Both the position numbers and the translations under genes were made by a program. A DNA stretch of 64,000 nt from Cesiribacter sp. SM1 (GTDB taxonomy: Bacteria; Bacteroidota; Bacteroidia; Cytophagales; Cyclobacteriaceae), in the NCBI RefSeq assembly GCF_020178975.1, contig NZ_JAHXBU010000089.1, forward strand, positions 248,001 to 312,000, read 5' to 3'. The notes under the pieces are model-generated. The model worked only from the letters and a program-made list of their open reading frames with translations. It was not told where the DNA came from and searched no databases. Each line of letters opens with the position of its first letter. The first letter of the stretch is position 1. Of the stretch, positions 35,700 to 45,639 are shown piece after piece.

Positions 35700-37055
35700 T
35701 TATAAAAAGATGTGGGTTTGAATGGTGAGCTCACCAGCATTTCCAAGATGTTGCAGGCTTTTGCTGTACAGCGGGCGAGTACTGTATTGGGCCGTTATTT
35801 TGGCATTATGACCATTGATGAAGTAGTTTAGCCCCAGGTCGTACTGGCTGCTGCCTTTCTGGAAGAACTCAAAGTTTTTCCTGGTGTAGGTTACATAAGG
35901 CATTAGCTGTGCCTGATTTTTTAACTTAGGCAACAGCACACCCAGCTGGGTGTAAGAAATAGTTCCGGTGCCAACTGTTGGCTGTGCTGTGCCTGCGCCA
36001 TTGAAACCCAGCTCTTCCCAGGTGGCAGATCCCTCTTCTGGTGTCTGCCCCACATTCATGATACCTATATTCCTGATGTAGTTAGGGCCAAAGTCGTAGC
36101 TGTACAGGCTGGAGTATGCAGACAAGGCATATCTGCCCACCGGCCTCTCATAGAAAACATCTGCACCCAATAATAGCATATCATGTATCTGCACCTCCCC
36201 ATCCTGCATGAGGGCTGTTGACTTGGGGTGGTGGTGGAAACCCAGACCGATGTTGAAGATTTCTTTGGTTCCCAGGTAAGTACCAACCATATAGGGTAAC
36301 TGGTTGCTCTCCTGCTCCAGAAACTGGTAGTTAAGGTAACCCTGCAATGCCAGCTCATCATTCAAGCGGTTAGTTGCCCGGCCTTCTACAGGCGCACCAC
36401 CTGTGGTAAAGGGTTTATTAAGGGCCAGCCTGTAATCCAGCTTACCCAGCTTGCCCTTTGCATAAATACCGTACTGGCGTGCAAACTGATCGGTGAGCTC
36501 AATATTGGGCCAGTTAAATATAGGTGCATCAAGTGTGAGCATGTTTAACGTACTGGAGTTCGTTAACCGGCTGATACCATTCCAGTAATGCAGCCCGGCA
36601 CCAACATACAGCTTTTCATTGATCACCGCGTACTCTGTCCAGGCATCATGAATAAACAGACCTGGCTTTTTATTACCCGTACCATTAGCCCCTCCGTTCA
36701 CAAAGGAGTGGTTATTGATCCCAAAATGAGTAAGGATCAGGAAACGCGGTGAAATCTGTGCCATTGCCAGCATCCTGGACCTGCGCAGCCCAATATCAAA
36801 GCTGTTCGTTACCGGCTCCCCTGCTACGTTTACGGTTCCGGGGTTATTCTCAGAAGAACGCACCCAAAACTGGTGCCACATGATCAGGCGAAGGTATTTG
36901 GAACCCTCCTCGTTTAGGCGTAATACCAAAGGCTTATAGGAATGATCTACCGGGCCTATGGGCGCTACATCTGTTGAATCTTTGTAAGCCTTTACCGGAG
37001 ACCAGGCCATGGCCAACAGTACAAGTAACACACTCAGTCTGTAAATTTTATTCAT
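35700..37055 (-). CDS. Outer-membrane porin-like beta-barrel protein
   Basis: A 451-residue protein with a signal peptide (ends PVKA) and many alternating hydrophobic/polar strands ending in a C-terminal aromatic/hydrophobic strand (TIQTHIFL), as in outer-membrane barrels. Stretches such as SFDIGLRRSRMLAMAQISPRF and LFIHDAWTEYAVINEKLYVGAG resemble phosphate-selective porin O/P-type proteins. It follows the Cache-GAF sensor by 42 bp on the same strand, so sensor and porin are probably co-transcribed. Substrate unknown. Confidence 0.75.
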   Translation of the reverse strand: MNKIYRLSVLLVLLAMAWSPVKAYKDSTDVAPIGPVDHSYKPLVLRLNEEGSKYLRLIMWHQFWVRSSENNPGTVNVAGEPVTNSFDIGLRRSRMLAMAQISPRFLILTHFGINNHSFVNGGANGTGNKKPGLFIHDAWTEYAVINEKLYVGAGLHYWNGISRLTNSSTLNMLTLDAPIFNWPNIELTDQFARQYGIYAKGKLGKLDYRLALNKPFTTGGAPVEGRATNRLNDELALQGYLNYQFLEQESNQLPYMVGTYLGTKEIFNIGLGFHHHPKSTALMQDGEVQIHDMLLLGADVFYERPVGRYALSAYSSLYSYDFGPNYIRNIGIMNVGQTPEEGSATWEELGFNGAGTAQPTVGTGTISYTQLGVLLPKLKNQAQLMPYVTYTRKNFEFFQKGSSQYDLGLNYFINGHNAKITAQYSTRPLYSKSLQHLGNAGELTIQTHIFL

Positions 37056-37097
37056 ACACCTGTTTATATCTTTAATCTTTGATAGAGAAGGTTTAGA

Positions 37098-39269
37098 TTA
37101 TTTGGTGACAGCTGCTGCTGTACCTTTCTCTTTTATCAGCTGCAGCTGTTCGTGCAGCTGCATGTTTTCTCTTTCTACTTCCCGTAGTTTTCTGCTCATT
37201 TCTTCCTGGGTGGCCAGGAGTTCTTCGGTATTCTGGCGTAACTCTTCTTCCTGTGCACGAATCTCCTCGGTCATCTGCTGGGTATCCTGCAGCAGGCGCC
37301 TGGTCACTTCATTCACTTTTACAGAAGAAACCGAGGAGGCAATGCTCTCTGCCACTTTCTGAAGAAACTCAATTTCATAGGGCTTATACTGGCGGAAGGA
37401 GGCTAGTTCAAATACACCAAGTACCTCATCGTTGTTGATCAGAGGCATCACCAGGAGTGCATTAGGGGTTGCCTCGCCCAAACCGGAATTTATACGCACA
37501 TAGCCCTGGGGAATATCAGTAAGGTAAAAGTAATCTTTCTCCAGCACCGCCTGCCCTGCTAGCCCCTCGCCAATTGCCAGGCGCTGATCTGCATATTTGC
37601 GTTTATCGTAGGCAAAGCAAGCTTTTAGCTCGAGGCACTGCTTATTTCCCTCCTGGCTTTCCAGGATGTAAAAAGAGCCCTGGTTGGCACCCATATATTT
37701 AACCAGCTGGCTGTTAATGTTCAGGCAAAGTCCCTCGAAATCATTGTTGTACTTTCTTAGAACCTCGCTGAAGATTGCAATACCCTCATTCACCCATTTG
37801 CGGATACCTTCCTCTGTGGCAACCTGCTTCAGGTCATGCCGCATCTGCAGCAAAGAATTACCCAGGGTATCCTCTTCGCTAAGGGCAGCGAAGTTGGCAT
37901 CGAGGTTGCCCTTGCCTATTTCCCTGGCAAAAACTGTATAGGAATCTATGCCATCTACCAGGTTGTTCAGGGAGTCTGCCATTTCACCAATTTCATCTTT
38001 GCTGTTAACCGTAACCCTACCAATTGATTTGCCCAGTGCTAAGCTTTGCAGCCTGTCTTTTACCTGGTAAATGGCGTTTGTCATGGTTTTGGCCAGGAAG
38101 AAAGCCGAAACAGAACCAGCACCAATAAGCACCACGCTTACCAGTACAATAGTTAGCACCAGGGTGTTGATCTGACCCGACATCTCCTCCTGCCTGGCCG
38201 CAATCATTTTATCTATGCCGTCAGTATGTACGCCTGTTCCAATTACCCAGCCATACGGCTGGAAATGCCTTACATAAGATAGTTTAGGTTCGGGCTGACT
38301 GCTTTCCGGCAATTGCCACATGTATTCCACAAAACCGCTGCCCTTGCTTTTAGCTACCTCTACCATGGCCTGGTAAAAGTTCTGGTTTGTGCCTTTCACA
38401 CAATTGAACTTAGCATCATCCAGCGGCTTGTTGTTCAATTCAGGCTTTACCGGGTGCATTACCATCAAGGGGTAAGGCTGCTGGTCATTGTTTATCCAAA
38501 AGTAGCCCTTGTCTCCGTCGTAGCGTAAGTCAGCCACCTCTTTCAGGGTCTTTTGCATAATATCTGCCCGTACATCATCCATATAAACCCCTGTACCTAT
38601 TATCCAGCCCCAGTCTGCAAACAGCGATACGTAGGATAATTTCTGTACAGTGGCAGCCATACCTCCAGCACCTGGCTTGGGCCATTTATAATCTACAAAG
38701 CCCCTGCCGCTGGTCTTGCATACCTCTACCATAGCCTGGAAAAGATTCTGATCCTTACCCATAGCACAGTTGTACTTTGGGTCGCTCAGTAATTGTCCGT
38801 TTAGGTCGGGCTGCATTGGGTGCAGGATCATGCTGGGATATGGAAGTGTTGCATCGTTAACCCACACATATCCGCTACCATTGTCATAGCGGATTGCCTG
38901 AATTTCTGCGAGCGCCTGCTGCTGGGCCTCTGCCAGGCTTAGCTGGCCTTCCCTTACCTTAGTCGCTTTCGCCCTTAAAATTGATTCTGCAACATCAATA
39001 ACATTGGTAAGCCTGTGTCCATAGATTTTCTGGATATATTCCTTACTCTCCAGATTCCTGTAATTGGTCTCCACTGACTGGTAAGCCAGGTTTACATAGC
39101 CCTCCAGTGTTTCTCTAACCTTTTGGTTTTCTTCATCCCTGAAAGTCTGCAGATCCCTTTCTACCTGCTCCCTCATGTTGTAAATAGCTATGAAGGCAAG
39201 GGTAACTACAGAAAGAACAAGTGTGAAGATTACCAGAAGAGATACTTTTCTTCTAATACTCAACTTCAT
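37098..39269 (-). CDS. Double-Cache, HAMP and GAF membrane sensor ending in a coiled coil
   Basis: A 723-residue membrane protein from the ATG at 39269 (MKLSIRRKVSLL). The longer frame from 39380 adds 37 residues before the first membrane helix. Order: TM1 (about 9-31), two tandem single-Cache domains, both with the Y-x-W-I/V-N ... PYP ... M-x-HP pattern (about 60-210 and 215-345), TM2 (about 355-378), HAMP (about 380-435), a GAF domain (about 510-650) and a final Glu/Gln-rich coiled coil (about 655-715). No kinase, cyclase, HD or MCP output domain follows. It probably senses a small organic ligand in the periplasm and signals through protein contacts. Confidence 0.82.
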   Translation of the reverse strand: MKLSIRRKVSLLVIFTLVLSVVTLAFIAIYNMREQVERDLQTFRDEENQKVRETLEGYVNLAYQSVETNYRNLESKEYIQKIYGHRLTNVIDVAESILRAKATKVREGQLSLAEAQQQALAEIQAIRYDNGSGYVWVNDATLPYPSMILHPMQPDLNGQLLSDPKYNCAMGKDQNLFQAMVEVCKTSGRGFVDYKWPKPGAGGMAATVQKLSYVSLFADWGWIIGTGVYMDDVRADIMQKTLKEVADLRYDGDKGYFWINNDQQPYPLMVMHPVKPELNNKPLDDAKFNCVKGTNQNFYQAMVEVAKSKGSGFVEYMWQLPESSQPEPKLSYVRHFQPYGWVIGTGVHTDGIDKMIAARQEEMSGQINTLVLTIVLVSVVLIGAGSVSAFFLAKTMTNAIYQVKDRLQSLALGKSIGRVTVNSKDEIGEMADSLNNLVDGIDSYTVFAREIGKGNLDANFAALSEEDTLGNSLLQMRHDLKQVATEEGIRKWVNEGIAIFSEVLRKYNNDFEGLCLNINSQLVKYMGANQGSFYILESQEGNKQCLELKACFAYDKRKYADQRLAIGEGLAGQAVLEKDYFYLTDIPQGYVRINSGLGEATPNALLVMPLINNDEVLGVFELASFRQYKPYEIEFLQKVAESIASSVSSVKVNEVTRRLLQDTQQMTEEIRAQEEELRQNTEELLATQEEMSRKLREVERENMQLHEQLQLIKEKGTAAAVTK

Positions 39270-40207
39270 GACAGTAGTGGTGATATCGGGTACAATAATA
39301 TGTTCAGGTTCAACGAGATCCGGGCAACGCGCCGCAACAGATCTAATGACCAGCACAATACTACGGCACGAATGCCGCACATTGGTAACTATTTAATAAG
39401 TCATATTACACCCTATCAATCACCATGCGAAATGCCATTTTATCGCACAGCCACGGCTCCTGTTAACAAATCATTTATTAGAAGGAAAATGAAATTACGC
39501 AACACATTGATATATAATGTTTTAAAAATTCAAGATTACACATAAGTGCAAACCATTATCAGGGGCAGGGAAAACCATCAAAAACTGTTATTTATGACGG
39601 ACATCATTCAAAATCATGATTTTAGTCATAGGAAAGACTCTTACGTTATAAATGCAGAGAAACAGTATGATTGGCACTAAAACATTATAAAACCTGATGT
39701 ACCTTACCTTAACCAGGCAATGACAGGAACCTACAACTCCCTGATAGAAAGCAGCTACGCGTTTTAGCATACAGCTAAACCAGTCTTTTACAGCAAACAA
39801 AAGCCAGTGGATTTTCAGGAAATAGTACTGGCTATGGATGTGCTAAAAGTAGTACCGCAAGGCGGGCAAAGTGTAAGCATTAGCTGTATGGCAGCAGCAT
39901 CTCATTCAGTTAAAGTAAGTCTGTAAAAAGAAGAAAGCCCCCTGTAAACCAACAAACAGGGGGCTTTACTACAATAAACCAACCAACAATCTTTATCAGT
40001 AACTTACTCTGTCAACATTCTATTACTCGCAGGCACCTGTAGCCTCCGGGTTTGCCGCTACTGCCGGTGGGCCTTGCGTAGCAGCTTCTCTTTTTCGCTA
40101 AACAGGCACCGCATCACTGATGTATATGCCATTTAGGTCAAATGGAAACCGGGCAGCAACAGAGCATCTGCCTGTTTCTGCAACTCTTCATCAAAAATCC
40201 AGGTACA
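39270..40207. other. Long intergenic region downstream of the SusCD unit
   Basis: 938 bp. It contains the promoter region of the Cache sensor and, near 39934-39967, the terminator of the SusCD unit. Minus-strand sequence near 40083-40170 has an open frame reading FPFDLNGIYISDAVPV before a TAG; it may be a worn gene end but has no start. The frame at 39588-39800 is not protein-like. Confidence 0.35.
39934..39967 (-). terminator. Terminator downstream of the SusC-SusD-lipoprotein unit
   Basis: Perfect 12-bp stem AAAGCCCCCTGT (39934-39945) / ACAGGGGGCTTT (39956-39967) with a 10-base loop, followed on the minus strand by CTTCTTTTT. It is about 240 bp after the last stop, so an untranslated tail or a lost gene lies between. 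Confidence 0.8.
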
Positions 40208-40660
40208 CTACCGTGCAACGGTAAGCGCAACTGACGAACTCACAGGGTACTCCTCCAGGCCTTCGTTGTAAACCCTGCTTTGTATTGAAAATGCAGCTCC
40301 AGGTTGTAGGTTGGCAGGTACTGTATAGTTAAAGATCAGGGAATCGGTTCTGCTCAGGGTGCTGTAGGCAGGTACATAAGCCTGCTCTGTTAACAGTGTT
40401 TCGTTCTCGCCCTGTATCATCCAGAACTCAACTTTGCTCAACGCTCCCTCTGACCAGTAGCGTAAATCGAAGGTAGCCTGGGTGCCGGGCTGTACGGTTG
40501 TTGTTGCCGGAGATTTAAGCGTGAAAGACGCGATCACCGGCAGGTAGCCAAGATCCTCCTTAATGATGTTGGTTAAATCTTCTGTGGGTTCTTTTTCACA
40601 GGAGGCAAACAGCACCATACCAAAAAATAATGCTGCGAATGTTTTATATAGTTTGTTCAT
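40208..40660 (-). CDS. Small lipoprotein of the SusCD unit
   Basis: A 150-residue lipoprotein with lipobox LFASC followed by EKEP. The mature part is beta-rich and looks like one Ig-like sandwich (VIASFTLKSPATTTVQPGTQATFDLRYWSEGAL, RTDSLIFNYTVPANLQPGAAFSIQSRVYNEGL). It is the third gene after susC and susD, 13 bp from susD. Such third-gene lipoproteins (SusE/F-like position) usually bind glycan or peptide at the surface. No close family is recognised. Confidence 0.75.
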   Translation of the reverse strand: MNKLYKTFAALFFGMVLFASCEKEPTEDLTNIIKEDLGYLPVIASFTLKSPATTTVQPGTQATFDLRYWSEGALSKVEFWMIQGENETLLTEQAYVPAYSTLSRTDSLIFNYTVPANLQPGAAFSIQSRVYNEGLEEYPVSSSVALTVAR

Positions 40661-40673
40661 AGCAATTCATCTT

Positions 40674-42089
40674 TTATTCAAATAACCACAATGTAACGCC
40701 CTGATCAGGTACTTCCGGCAGGCAGGTGTTTACCCCCGGCTCATCATCAGCAATGTTGGAGCGCTGTATCCAGGGGTTTCCCGGTATCTGGTTTACTATG
40801 GGTTTCTCAAGATCAATGTAAACTTCAGGATCGTACTGGTACCTTCTCATGTCTGTCCAGGTTTCTATTTGCAGGTAAAGCGCCAGGTACTTCTGAAGCA
40901 TAATATCTGAGATGGTTAAATTCTCTGCGCCCACGGCAATTTCCGGACTTTGCATAAAAGCTGCTATATCTTCCGGGGCAACACCCACCTTGCTAAGGCT
41001 GGCCTCTATGCCCCTTAAATAGGCTGCATAGGCTGCAGCTTTATCTGTGGGATAATAGGCTTCTGCCAGTATAAATTGCATTTCAGCATAGGTGATCATT
41101 TCTAAAGGAGCTTCTGCACTTGCATGCCAGGTTGATGCGGTAACATCTACATTGGCCTGGGCATTACTACCAATGAGTTCACCGGGTGTGATGCCATCTG
41201 CCTCGGCTGTACCGGTTTTGGTCATGTAAACGGTAAGGCGTGGATCTTCTACAGCAAAGGCGCTTCTGCCAGCCAGCAAATCAACCAGGTAACTACTGGG
41301 GCGCATAATTTTATTTGTAGCATTTCCTAAGAACCCAAACCAGGGGTTTGCATTTTGCTCTTCGTATGTTAATGCCAGATCATCTGCATTGGAGGTAAAA
41401 GAGCGCTCGGCATCGGCTATGGCATTGCTTAACAGCTCCGGGTTGCGGTTAGCAAGGTGCAGATAATAGCGGGCACGCACGGCATAGGCTGCTTTCAGCC
41501 ACTGCTCCAGGTCGCCGGCATAAATGTAATCGTTTTGCACCACCCTTAAACCTGCCAGTTCTGGCGCAGGCTTTTGCAAGTCTTCAATAGCCTCGTTCAG
41601 CAGGCTTATGATGTGCTCTTCGTAAAGCTCCTGCATGGTATCGTAGCAGGGGTATAGGTTACCGGTTCCCTGGTTGGCCTGCGTGTAGGGAATGGATCCA
41701 TACACATCAGTAGCAGTCATGAGCAGCAGCCCCAGCAAGGTTTTTGCAATACCTGAGTAATTATAGGCTTCTGCGGCTTCTGCCCTTACAATAATGTCCT
41801 GCAGGGTGGGCAGTGCTTCCGAGTACAGGGGCCTCCACAGCTGGTCGAAACCATAGGGGGTGTACTGGCTGATGGCCTGCCCCGCCAGGTACTGCGGGTA
41901 CTGATTGCCATATTGTGCCGCACCATACATGGTTGTGGCACTGGCGCGGATGGCACTTGGAAGCAGGGTTGGCAAAGTGGCTTCTTCTGCACTTACACGT
42001 GCAGGATCGTCGTTTACATTAAGCAAGCTATCGCATGAGCTAACCAACAGAATGCCTAACACACAGCATATATAATATAATCTTTTCAT
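40674..42089 (-). CDS. SusD/RagB family nutrient-binding lipoprotein
   Basis: A 471-residue surface lipoprotein (lipobox LLVSSC) of the SusD-like_2 type: DDPARVSAEEATLPTLLPSAIRA, an AQYGNQYPQYLAGQAISQY helix, TPYGFDQLWRPLYSEALPTLQDII, a TPR-like core with AKTLLGLLLMTATDVYGSIPY, and the C-terminal YLALYLQIETWTDMRRYQYDP. SusD proteins form the lid on a SusC barrel and capture the ligand. The stop of susC lies 5 bp upstream of this ATG. The ligand is unknown; the neighbourhood suggests cell-wall fragments. Confidence 0.92.
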   Translation of the reverse strand: MKRLYYICCVLGILLVSSCDSLLNVNDDPARVSAEEATLPTLLPSAIRASATTMYGAAQYGNQYPQYLAGQAISQYTPYGFDQLWRPLYSEALPTLQDIIVRAEAAEAYNYSGIAKTLLGLLLMTATDVYGSIPYTQANQGTGNLYPCYDTMQELYEEHIISLLNEAIEDLQKPAPELAGLRVVQNDYIYAGDLEQWLKAAYAVRARYYLHLANRNPELLSNAIADAERSFTSNADDLALTYEEQNANPWFGFLGNATNKIMRPSSYLVDLLAGRSAFAVEDPRLTVYMTKTGTAEADGITPGELIGSNAQANVDVTASTWHASAEAPLEMITYAEMQFILAEAYYPTDKAAAYAAYLRGIEASLSKVGVAPEDIAAFMQSPEIAVGAENLTISDIMLQKYLALYLQIETWTDMRRYQYDPEVYIDLEKPIVNQIPGNPWIQRSNIADDEPGVNTCLPEVPDQGVTLWLFE

Positions 42090-42094
42090 GTAAA

Positions 42095-45000
42095 TCAGAA
42101 AGTTAGGTTGAGGCTTAGGTAGATACTTCTGATGGCAGGAATGTTAGTGCCAACATATCCATACACATTGCTTCCGGGACCATAGGCGCTTTGCTCCGGA
42201 TCAAAGCCAATAAATGGCGAAGTCATCCACAGGTTGTTACCGGTAACCGAAGCTGTAATGCCTGTAAAGGGCAGCCGTTCCAGCAAAGAAGCAGGCATTG
42301 TATACGAAAAGCTCACATTTTGCAGGCGTATAAAGCTGGCATCCTGGAAGCCGTTAAACTCGCGGGCCAGCCGGTAACGGAAAGCCTGGCTGTATAACTC
42401 GCTCACACCAATGGGCACTGCCAGTTCGTTTTCTACCCACTGGGGCTCATCTACGGTACCAATGTTGGTTACCCCATCAAACACCACCAGCCTGTTGCGC
42501 AAATCGGTTTCCGAACCTGTTGGCGCTTCGCCACCAGCAGCACCATAGCGCAGGCGCCTGTTAATATCAAAGGCATAGCCACCCTGGCGGGTAGTAAACA
42601 GGAAGCTTAGATTGAAGCCTTTGTAGCGCAGGCTGTTGTTCCAGCCAGCCTCCCAGTCAGGAAAAGCATTGCCAATGTACCTGTCTTCAGAAAGTGCCGT
42701 TCCTTTCCACTGGTCGTTTACATTCGGATAGCCATCTACAATTACCAGCCTGCCATTAAATTCACTGCCCGGGTCTTCTACCCGGCTTAGCTCCCAGCCA
42801 TACCAGTCGCCTGGCCTGCCGCCTGTTTGTATGCGCTGTTTTACCCAGGGGGTTTCCGGCTGAAAAGTGATAACATCTACCCCTTCCGGCATGCTCAACA
42901 CCTCACTACGCAGCCTTGTAAAGTTTAGCATGGTATTCCACCCAAAATTTTCTGTGCGTACTACGGCTCCATCCAGCAGTAACTCTATTACCCGGTTCTG
43001 AATCTCCCCGGCATTAGCAACATAAGAGGTAAAACCAGTGGCCCTGCTGGTGGGGATGGGCACAATCTGGTCTACAGAATTCTGGATGGCATAGGTAGCA
43101 TCCAGCCTGATGCGGTTATCAACAAAGGCAAGGTCCACACCAAACTCGTAGGCTTTGGTACGCTCGGGTTTCAGGTCTTCGGAGCCTATCACCAGGTCTC
43201 TCTGTACGCCTGCAACACCCCTGAAAGGCGTTTGGGTAGAATAATAATTGCCAATCATGTAGGGAGAAGCATCTTTACCAACCTCTGCATAAGCAGCCCT
43301 TAGCTTACCAAAAGAAAGAATGCTGTTGTTGCCCAGCCCCAGGGTTTCGGTAAACACATACCCCAGGCTTACCGAAGGATAGAAGAATGACCTGTTTGCT
43401 TCCGGTAGCGTTGAAGACCAGTCGTTACGGCCTGTTACATTCAGGAAAAGTGTTTCGCGGAAGCTAAGCTTAGCATCGGCAAATACTCCAATGATATTCC
43501 TTTCGCTTGGAAAAGATCTTACCGTATACTGCCCCAGGTTGTTTACACTGTTAAAAGTAGGCAATATGAAATTGGTGCCTGAGCCCGATACGTTTGTGGT
43601 GTTGATACTGGTGATCTGGTTTCCCAGTGAAACAGAAAGCGTAAGCCCCTCCGATAGCTCTCCCTGTCCGTTCAGCAGTAAGTTGCTGTTAATCTCACGA
43701 TAGGTCAGAAAGTCTTCGCTGATGCTTCCGCGGCTGGCGCCTGAAATTAAGAGCGGAGGCCTTGCAATCAGGAACCTTTCGTTGGCATAATTATCCATAC
43801 CTATGCGATAGTCTACATTTAGCCAGTCGGTAAAGGCATAGTTAAGGCCAAGGTTTCCAATAATACGGTTTAGCGTCTCATCCTGATAGGCATTTTCGGC
43901 AAAGTAGAAAGGGTTCTCCAGCTGAGTAGAGTACCTGACAGGTGTGCCATCAGGATTTATATAATCTTCCATATTGATCTCCGGCGCATAACGGGTAGCA
44001 TACGATATTACCCCGGCAGCACCAACACCCATTCTTGGGGTGGTTCCATCTGAGTTAATGAAGTTGGCAGAACCATCAATAGTCAATTTATCTGAAGGCT
44101 TAAGCGAACCCACAATCTTAACATTGGTTCTTTCAAAGCTGGTATTGGGCATTACGCCCGACTGATCCAGCCTGCCCAGCGAGCCGTAGAAAGTTGCTTT
44201 ATCGTTACCACCGGAAAAGGAAAAATTATTCTGAAACTGGTGGCCAACCTCAAAGAGCTGATCCCACTGGTTGTAGGTTTCTGTACCATCAGGCAGCGGC
44301 GGGCCATCCGCCCGGTAATCGGCCGGATCAAACCTTCCCCTGAAGCCCCTGCTGTACCTGTCCTGCATGGGCGGGGTACGGTAAACATCATCAAAGCTGT
44401 AAGCGGTTTTAAAGCTAAAGACTGTTTTACCGGCTTTACCTGATTTGGTGGTGATGATAACGGCACCATTTGCAGCCCGAAGGCCATAAAGTGCCGAGGC
44501 TGCAGGTCCCTTCAAAATAGAAATGGTTTCAATGTCCTCGGGGTTGATATCTGCAAAGCGGTTTGTATTGGTAAAATTTCCTCCGCCCCGCCCGCCGGTC
44601 AGGTTTGTTTCGTTACTTACAGGTATACCATCTATCACAAACAGGGGCTGGTTGTTTGCATTGGGGTTGAGGGAGTTGATACCCCTGATGACAATATCGG
44701 CGCCTGCACCGGGAGCACCACTGCTGCTGGTAATGTTAATACCTGATACCCTGCCTTTCAGCGCATTTAAAGGGTTTGGCTGGTTGGTTTCCTGAATTGC
44801 CCTGCTGTTAACCTCCTGAACTGAGTAACCCAGCGACTTTCGCTCCTGCTTTATACCAAAAGCTGTTACAACAACCTCACTGAGGGTTTCCAGATCCTGG
44901 GCCAGGGTAACCTCCAGGTAAGACCTGTTGCCCACTTCCAATACTTCCTGCAGATATCCTACAAAAGAAACCTCAAGCCTGTTTTCATCTGGCGCCAGGC

Positions 45001-45196
45001 TTATCGAAAACTGCCCGTCAACATCGGTTACGGTACCTTTGCCAGTGCCGGGCACCCTAACAGTGGCTCCTACAACGGCATTGTTATCTGTAGCATCAGT
45101 AACCCTGCCCCTGACTATTCGTTCCTGAGCCAATGCATACTGCCCGCTACAGACCAGCAGTAGTAACAGCATAAAAATGCGGTAGTCGTTTTTCAT
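42095..45196 (-). CDS. SusC/RagA family TonB-dependent transporter
   Basis: A 1033-residue outer-membrane importer from the ATG at 45196 (MKNDYRIFMLL), which gives a proper signal peptide. The 20-residue longer frame from 45256 does not. Order: signal peptide, carboxypeptidase-regulatory-like beta domain (about 25-105, GRVTDATDNNAVVGATVRVPG), TonB-box region LSEVVVTAFG, plug domain (about 115-235, VIRGINSLNPNANNQPLFVIDG) and the 22-strand barrel ending IRSIYLSLNLTF. It pairs with the following SusD to import oligomers too large for porins. No ECF sigma/anti-sigma pair is adjacent. Confidence 0.94.
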   Translation of the reverse strand: MKNDYRIFMLLLLLVCSGQYALAQERIVRGRVTDATDNNAVVGATVRVPGTGKGTVTDVDGQFSISLAPDENRLEVSFVGYLQEVLEVGNRSYLEVTLAQDLETLSEVVVTAFGIKQERKSLGYSVQEVNSRAIQETNQPNPLNALKGRVSGINITSSSGAPGAGADIVIRGINSLNPNANNQPLFVIDGIPVSNETNLTGGRGGGNFTNTNRFADINPEDIETISILKGPAASALYGLRAANGAVIITTKSGKAGKTVFSFKTAYSFDDVYRTPPMQDRYSRGFRGRFDPADYRADGPPLPDGTETYNQWDQLFEVGHQFQNNFSFSGGNDKATFYGSLGRLDQSGVMPNTSFERTNVKIVGSLKPSDKLTIDGSANFINSDGTTPRMGVGAAGVISYATRYAPEINMEDYINPDGTPVRYSTQLENPFYFAENAYQDETLNRIIGNLGLNYAFTDWLNVDYRIGMDNYANERFLIARPPLLISGASRGSISEDFLTYREINSNLLLNGQGELSEGLTLSVSLGNQITSINTTNVSGSGTNFILPTFNSVNNLGQYTVRSFPSERNIIGVFADAKLSFRETLFLNVTGRNDWSSTLPEANRSFFYPSVSLGYVFTETLGLGNNSILSFGKLRAAYAEVGKDASPYMIGNYYSTQTPFRGVAGVQRDLVIGSEDLKPERTKAYEFGVDLAFVDNRIRLDATYAIQNSVDQIVPIPTSRATGFTSYVANAGEIQNRVIELLLDGAVVRTENFGWNTMLNFTRLRSEVLSMPEGVDVITFQPETPWVKQRIQTGGRPGDWYGWELSRVEDPGSEFNGRLVIVDGYPNVNDQWKGTALSEDRYIGNAFPDWEAGWNNSLRYKGFNLSFLFTTRQGGYAFDINRRLRYGAAGGEAPTGSETDLRNRLVVFDGVTNIGTVDEPQWVENELAVPIGVSELYSQAFRYRLAREFNGFQDASFIRLQNVSFSYTMPASLLERLPFTGITASVTGNNLWMTSPFIGFDPEQSAYGPGSNVYGYVGTNIPAIRSIYLSLNLTF

Positions 45197-45639
45197 TCTG
45201 ATTATGTTAGTGGTTATTAAAAAATCAGGTGCGGTCACAGCTATACCGGCCATCATTTCCCAGTAACTAGCTGAACCTAAGTTAATAAGATTGAAGTTAA
45301 GATTTACATCTCCATCACTGAATTAGTCCCTGCACAAAATCAGCATACCTCTTGATCCATGCTTTACCGGCACAATACCATCAAAGCAAGATCATCCTTT
45401 CAGCACCCTACCTTGCTTAGTCTTACTTGGGCATTGAAGCAAAAAAATACTACCCAAGACCGGAGACGGGCCATCGTCCGTCAGCAACACCATGCGACAG
45501 GTACTGGCTACAAACCAGGTTTCTGGCAAATCATCAAAGAACAGGCTACATGAGCAAAAAATAACCTGCTTAATACCGCGTAGTTCTGCTTACACAAGAG
45601 CTAAGCTAATGTGACAGGCATGTTAATCAGGGGATTGTA
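45197..45639. other. Intergenic region upstream of susC
   Basis: 443 bp between the metallophosphoesterase and susC, both minus strand. It should hold the susC promoter; no -7 consensus, riboswitch or gene is recognised. Confidence 0.35.

Noticed and set aside
35485-35721. Plus-strand frame of 78 residues
   Set aside because: Crosses a hairpin and overlaps the porin gene end.
39588-39800. Minus-strand frame of 70 residues in the gap after the SusCD unit
   Set aside because: Cys/Phe/Val-rich without signal, no ribosome site and no neighbour support.
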